This document shows, piece after piece, positions 5,454 to 8,741 of a stretch of DNA of 8,741 bases. The notes under the pieces are model-generated. The model was given only the letters and a program-made list of their open reading frames with translations, was not told the origin of the DNA and did not search any database. Made by a program: the position numbers and the translations under genes. The number at the start of each line of letters is the position of its first letter. Positions within the stretch are counted from its first letter, which is position 1. Origin of the DNA: RZYP01 sp964386405. GTDB lineage: Bacteria; Bacillota; Negativicutes; Acidaminococcales; Acidaminococcaceae. The stretch covers positions 1 through 8,741 of the forward strand of contig CAYLRW010000062.1 in NCBI GenBank assembly GCA_964386405.1, given 5' to 3'.

Positions 5454-6188
5454 CTATTTACCTACCCGCTCCGCAATTTTTCCTAAAACTTCCTTTTGCT
5501 CTGCAATCAATTCTTTACAGCCTTTTTCACCAAGCTCCAGCATTTTCTTCAATTGTTTCTTATCAAAGGTATATTCTTCACCCGTACCCTGCAGTTCAAC
5601 AAAATTGCCGCTGCCTGTCATGACAATATTCATATCTACTTGTGCGTTGCTATCTTCCTCATAACACAAATCAAGGATTTCTTCACCCTCCACAACGCCT
5701 ACACTAATCGCTGCCAAAAAGTCCTTAATTGGGAATTTTTTGTCTTCAGGGCATACTTTGTTCAAGGCAATCACGAGAGCAACAAACGCGCCGGTAATCG
5801 AAGCAGTTCTTGTGCCGCCATCAGCTTGCAATACATCGCAGTCAATGGTAATTGATTTCTCACCTAAAGCCTCTAAATCCACAACACTGCGCAGCGAGCG
5901 TCCTATCAAGCGCTGTATTTCCTGCGTACGACCGCTTTGCTTGCCTTTAGCTGCCTCGCGTGAATTTCTTTGCTGCGTCGAGCGCGGCAGCAGTGAGTAT
6001 TCTGCCGTTACCCAGCCTTTACCGGTTCCCGCCAAAAATCTCGGCACTTTTTCTTCAATAGACGCATTACAAAGAACACGCGTATTGCCCATTTCAATAA
6101 AAACTGATCCTTCCGGATAAATAACAAAGTCTTTGGTCATTTTTACAGGTCTTAATTGTTTGCTGGTTCTTCCATCTGTTCTATTCAT
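5454..6188 (-). CDS. rph: ribonuclease PH
   Basis: RNase PH is a hexameric, phosphate-dependent 3'-to-5' exoribonuclease that trims tRNA 3' ends and takes part in turnover of structured RNA. The 244-residue product is full length. It shows the N-terminal RTDGRTSKQLRPV (3-15), SLLPRSTQQRNSRE (65-78), GRTQEIQRLIGRSLR (86-100) with RNA-binding arginines, the phosphate-binding loop LQADGGTRTASITGA (120-134) and the acidic pair Asp179 and Asp185 in EEDSNAQVDMN. The ATG at 6188 has GGGGG 5 nt upstream, which runs into the stop codon of the preceding deacetylase-like gene 9 nt away. The active-site set is complete, unlike the frameshifted rph known from E. coli K-12 strains. It is followed after 1 nt by rdgB. 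Confidence 0.97.
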   Translation of the reverse strand: MNRTDGRTSKQLRPVKMTKDFVIYPEGSVFIEMGNTRVLCNASIEEKVPRFLAGTGKGWVTAEYSLLPRSTQQRNSREAAKGKQSGRTQEIQRLIGRSLRSVVDLEALGEKSITIDCDVLQADGGTRTASITGAFVALVIALNKVCPEDKKFPIKDFLAAISVGVVEGEEILDLCYEEDSNAQVDMNIVMTGSGNFVELQGTGEEYTFDKKQLKKMLELGEKGCKELIAEQKEVLGKIAERVGK

Positions 6189-6197
6189 TGTTTCCCC

Positions 6198-7514
6198 CTA
6201 AATGCTTTCAACATTTCCGTTTGATTTATTCTGTACAAAAACATATTGCCATTTTCCTGTCATTTTTTCCTTGAGAGCTTCATCATAGGCTTTTTGCCTG
6301 CATGAAGAGCAGTTATTTTCGTCAACTATTACTATAAAAGCATTCTGACTGCCGAAGCGGGTATTATCCGCTGCAGTACGAATGGTAAGATAGCCTCTGC
6401 ACCTCCTGCAATAGTGAGCTGTCTCAATTTGCTCCTCACTAATACCTTCTTCATCATAATAAATATTTTTTTGTCTGCTCCAGGTTTCACCGCATTTTGC
6501 CAAAGCTTCGCTGCTGAGTTTCTGACGATTTGTCCATAAGTCGCCAATCTGCCTGATAAGCTCATCAACCCTGGCATTGCATTTATCTGCCTGTTTACGC
6601 AGATCGGTTTGATCAGGTTCAATAACATTGCTGTAATCAAGTTCAGCCATAGCCAGAATAATTCCCGTATTAACGTAAGGCAAAGCAGCTTCAACAGAAT
6701 AGCCGCCTTCCAAAACGGCAATATCTGCTTTTAATTTATCTGCCAGCCTGGCATAGCCTTGAGCTGTTACTGACATGGAAGCCAACGGATCGCTGAAATG
6801 ATTATCCTGCCCTGCAGAATTAATGATAATTTCAGGTTCGAAATCATCAAGTATCGGCCTGATTATACCATCAAAAAGCCTGTGCACACCTTCATCACCA
6901 GTACCCGGCAAAAGCGGCAGATTAATATTTGTGCCCAAAGCTGCAGGACTGCCTGCTTCATTTGGAAAACCTGAGCCAGGGTATAAAGTATGTCCATCCT
7001 GATGAAATGATATATAAAGCGTATCAGGATCATGATAAAAAATGTCCTGTGAACCATCGCCGTGATGAACATCTGTATCAACGATAGCAATCTTCTTAAC
7101 ACCATATTTTTGGCGCAAATAAGACACCATTATTGCCTCAATATTAATTACGCAAAAACCTCTGATACCATATACAACACGCATTGCATGATGTCCAGGC
7201 GGACGCACCAAGGCAAACGCGCGCTTTACTTCACCGCTCATTACTGCATCAGCGGCGGTCATACATCCACCTGCCGACACAAGGTGAGCAGGTGTTATTA
7301 AGCGCGAAATTGCAGGTATACCAATATGTACCCGCTGCAAATCGCAGATTTCCGCCAAACGCGGTTTATACTCCCTGATTTGTTCAAGGTCAAATAACCC
7401 TTCTTCGATAAGCTGATCTCTCGTGTACAACAAGCGTTCCTGTCTTTCAGGGTGCGTAGGACTGATCATCCAGTCAAAAGCAGGGAAAAATACAAGTCCC
7501 AAGTTCGATTTCAA
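6198..7514 (-). CDS. histone-deacetylase-family Zn amidohydrolase with C-terminal CxxC extension
   Basis: The N-terminal ~300 residues form an arginase/deacetylase-fold domain related to class II HDACs, AcuC and acetylpolyamine amidohydrolases, which remove acetyl groups from lysine or polyamine amines. Visible sites are HPERQERL (21-28), RPPGHH with the His dyad 108-109, DTDVHHGDG (146-154) with Zn ligands Asp148 and His150, the third ligand Asp237 in SAGQDNHFSDPL, and EGGY with Tyr272. All key residues are present, so it should be active; the substrate is unknown. Residues ~300-438 are an extra region: a probably helical stretch, then YCRRC (368-372) and NCSSC (401-405), a zinc-ribbon-like pair of CxxC motifs. 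The start is TTG: its bases overlap the TGA of the upstream HyuA-like gene (TTGA), and GGAGG (7522-7526) lies 7 nt upstream. It is translationally linked to that gene and followed 9 nt later by rph. The name histone deacetylase reflects family only. Confidence 0.9.
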   Translation of the reverse strand: MKSNLGLVFFPAFDWMISPTHPERQERLLYTRDQLIEEGLFDLEQIREYKPRLAEICDLQRVHIGIPAISRLITPAHLVSAGGCMTAADAVMSGEVKRAFALVRPPGHHAMRVVYGIRGFCVINIEAIMVSYLRQKYGVKKIAIVDTDVHHGDGSQDIFYHDPDTLYISFHQDGHTLYPGSGFPNEAGSPAALGTNINLPLLPGTGDEGVHRLFDGIIRPILDDFEPEIIINSAGQDNHFSDPLASMSVTAQGYARLADKLKADIAVLEGGYSVEAALPYVNTGIILAMAELDYSNVIEPDQTDLRKQADKCNARVDELIRQIGDLWTNRQKLSSEALAKCGETWSRQKNIYYDEEGISEEQIETAHYCRRCRGYLTIRTAADNTRFGSQNAFIVIVDENNCSSCRQKAYDEALKEKMTGKWQYVFVQNKSNGNVESI

Positions 7515-8741
7515 AATGCCACCTCCCGACCTTTTACGGTATGGAGAATACCTGGTTTTAACTGCATTTTTAAATAAATAATCTTACCTGTAGTGTAGTA
7601 ATTATGAATAGTCGGAAACTCCTCATATGCCATTATTTCTACCTTTTTGGCCTCCAGCTGCCACTTTTCAGCTTGTTCAAGTAACCAGGCTGCAAGAATT
7701 TCTTCGGCTGTAGTACGGGAAAACCCACGTTGAATTTTTTCACGAATCCCTGCTTCCGGAATGATATAATAACCCTCTGTAGTATCTACGCGCAACGTTG
7801 CGGTTAAAGTTGGGCGTGAAACAGCAGCACCAATGGCATTGGCTACCATCGCCCCGGCTGGAATTTCTACAGGAAGACCCATTTTCAGACCTAATACCGG
7901 AATGAGGCCAGGTGCAGCACCGCCGACACCAATTAATTTTTCCGGCACAAATTCGGTACCTTTAATTACGTCATTGACGGTATAAACTGGCTGCAAGTTC
8001 CATTCCTTTATCATTCCAGCGATAGTGTCCTCTATTTTAGTGACAGCCGCCAAAACGATCTGTTCCGCTATTGCTTCAACATTATCGTCAGATTCTGCAA
8101 AAAAACTCATGGCTGCATGAGCCTTGCTGGCATCGCCAAAAGAAACGCACCCCAGCGCGATCAAAGCATCTGATAAAGTTGGTTCCGTACCGCCTATGGC
8201 CATTGCCGGTCCAACCCGCTCCGGGCCAATGTCGAAACCTTTATCCGTCTTTTTGATCCGGCTATCACCGCCGAGACCAATAGAACGCATATGAAAAGCT
8301 CTGACAGACGTAGGATAACCAGCTATTTTTGCGCCTCTGTTTGCCAAAAGAGGAAGTCCGCCGCTCCAAAAAGCAATGTCTGTCGTAGTACCGCCGACAT
8401 CAAGAGAAATCGCATTAACAGAAGGCACATCCAAAGCTTCAATCCCTAAGACACTTGCAGCCGGACCGGTAAAAACCGCTTCTACCGGTTGTTCCAAGGC
8501 TGCCGCCAAAGGAATTGTACCGCCATCAGCTTTTAATATTTGCACTTGCGCCCTAATGCCCCGTCTAAGGATACTCTCTTCAACCTGACCAATAAATTCT
8601 TTGAATTTATTATAGACAGCAGCAGAAAAATACGCAGAGTTTGTCCTTCTGACAAAATTAAGCTCTCCTGATATTTCAGAACCCATAAATATTTTTTTAA
8701 AGCCCATAGTTTTTAATTTTGCGCGCAGTTCTTGCTCATTT
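7511..8741 (-). CDS. hydantoinase/oxoprolinase (HyuA-like) family protein, 5' end outside window
   Basis: This is the C-terminal 409 residues of a protein of the HyuA/5-oxoprolinase ATP-dependent family, whose members open hydantoins or 5-oxoproline or act in ketone carboxylation. The frame is open to the window edge; an ATG at 8707 is internal, since 11 further codons read on and the family's N-terminal domain is missing. Visible are RRTNSAYFSAAV, LKADGG and FTGPAASVLG, then SLDVGGTTTDIAFW, the ATP-binding phosphate loop of the ASKHA fold, at about visible residues 112-125, and near the end GVGGAAPG followed by AGAMVANAIGAAVSRP, the family's C-terminal nucleotide-site region. No HyuB-type partner lies within the window. 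The gene overlaps the deacetylase-like gene by 4 nt, so the two products are probably made together and may act on related amide substrates. Specificity cannot be read. Confidence 0.88.
   Translation of the reverse strand, partial: NEQELRAKLKTMGFKKIFMGSEISGELNFVRRTNSAYFSAAVYNKFKEFIGQVEESILRRGIRAQVQILKADGGTIPLAAALEQPVEAVFTGPAASVLGIEALDVPSVNAISLDVGGTTTDIAFWSGGLPLLANRGAKIAGYPTSVRAFHMRSIGLGGDSRIKKTDKGFDIGPERVGPAMAIGGTEPTLSDALIALGCVSFGDASKAHAAMSFFAESDDNVEAIAEQIVLAAVTKIEDTIAGMIKEWNLQPVYTVNDVIKGTEFVPEKLIGVGGAAPGLIPVLGLKMGLPVEIPAGAMVANAIGAAVSRPTLTATLRVDTTEGYYIIPEAGIREKIQRGFSRTTAEEILAAWLLEQAEKWQLEAKKVEIMAYEEFPTIHNYYTTGKIIYLKMQLKPGILHTVKGREVAF
7522..7526 (-). promoter_or_regulatory. ribosome binding site that fixes the TTG start of the deacetylase-like gene
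   Basis: GGAGG lies 7 nt before TTG (7512-7514). It sits in the last codons of the upstream gene, whose TGA overlaps the TTG, supporting this rare start and coupled translation. Confidence 0.75.

Noticed and set aside
5740..6120. Long open frame antisense to rph, and similar antisense frames elsewhere (for example 443-865 and 2416-2850)
   Set aside because: Each lies opposite a well-supported gene, shows no recognisable motif and lacks a ribosome binding site; these are shadows of the coding strand.
8705..8707. ATG as the true start of the HyuA-like protein
   Set aside because: The frame stays open to the edge and the family's N-terminal domain is missing, so this Met is internal.
1..8741. 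CRISPR arrays, insertion sequences, phage or defence genes
   Set aside because: No regularly spaced repeats, transposase motifs, terminal inverted repeats or target duplications were seen; the tRNA-Pro has no integrase or repeated 3' end beside it.

Overview
The window is a gene-dense, moderately AT-rich bacterial segment, and every supported gene lies on the minus strand, so transcription runs from high to low coordinates. The style is that of a low-GC Firmicute: strong AGGAGG-type ribosome binding sites, GTG and TTG starts, start/stop overlaps, a textbook S-box (SAM-I) leader with terminator/antiterminator switching, and U-tailed terminators. The gene mix (two-subunit anaerobic Fe-S fumarase, short malic enzyme, HyuA-like protein beside a histone-deacetylase-family protein) would suit an anaerobic fermenter such as a member of the Negativicutes. 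That placement is inference, not something the sequence proves.

Layout, in the direction of transcription. (1) 8741-4380: a tightly packed cluster. It begins with the C-terminal part of a hydantoinase/oxoprolinase (HyuA-like) protein that runs off the window edge. It continues with a histone-deacetylase-family amidohydrolase carrying a C-terminal two-CxxC extension, then RNase PH (rph), the XTP/dITP house-cleaning pyrophosphatase (rdgB) and a YfcE/MJ0936-type phosphodiesterase. Gaps range from 4-nt overlaps to 9 nt, so this is almost certainly one operon with coupled translation. (2) 4303-1640: malic enzyme followed by the alpha and beta subunits of class I fumarase, an interconversion module pyruvate + CO2 <-> malate <-> fumarate. 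A promoter-like sequence with a 12-bp palindrome lies just before it, and no terminator separates it from the upstream cluster. (3) 1632-1471: tRNA-Pro(UGG) with its own near-consensus promoter, placed 7 bp beyond the fumarase beta stop codon, and a strong terminator. (4) 1459-338: a promoter, a SAM-I riboswitch with its terminator, a MetQ-type methionine-binding lipoprotein gene and a terminator. No metN or metI is adjacent, so this is a single-gene methionine-uptake unit repressed by SAM. (5) 337-1: an AT-rich stretch without a supportable gene. It contains two interleaved, opposing promoter-like sequences and a compact structured segment (185-257) with a nested three-helix junction and mutually exclusive hairpins, possibly the leader of a gene beyond the edge or a small RNA.

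Most protein genes are familiar housekeeping families. The parts most worth a second look are the unexplained structured segment at the left end, the deacetylase-like protein with its zinc-ribbon-like tail beside a HyuA-like protein, and the palindrome at the malic enzyme promoter.
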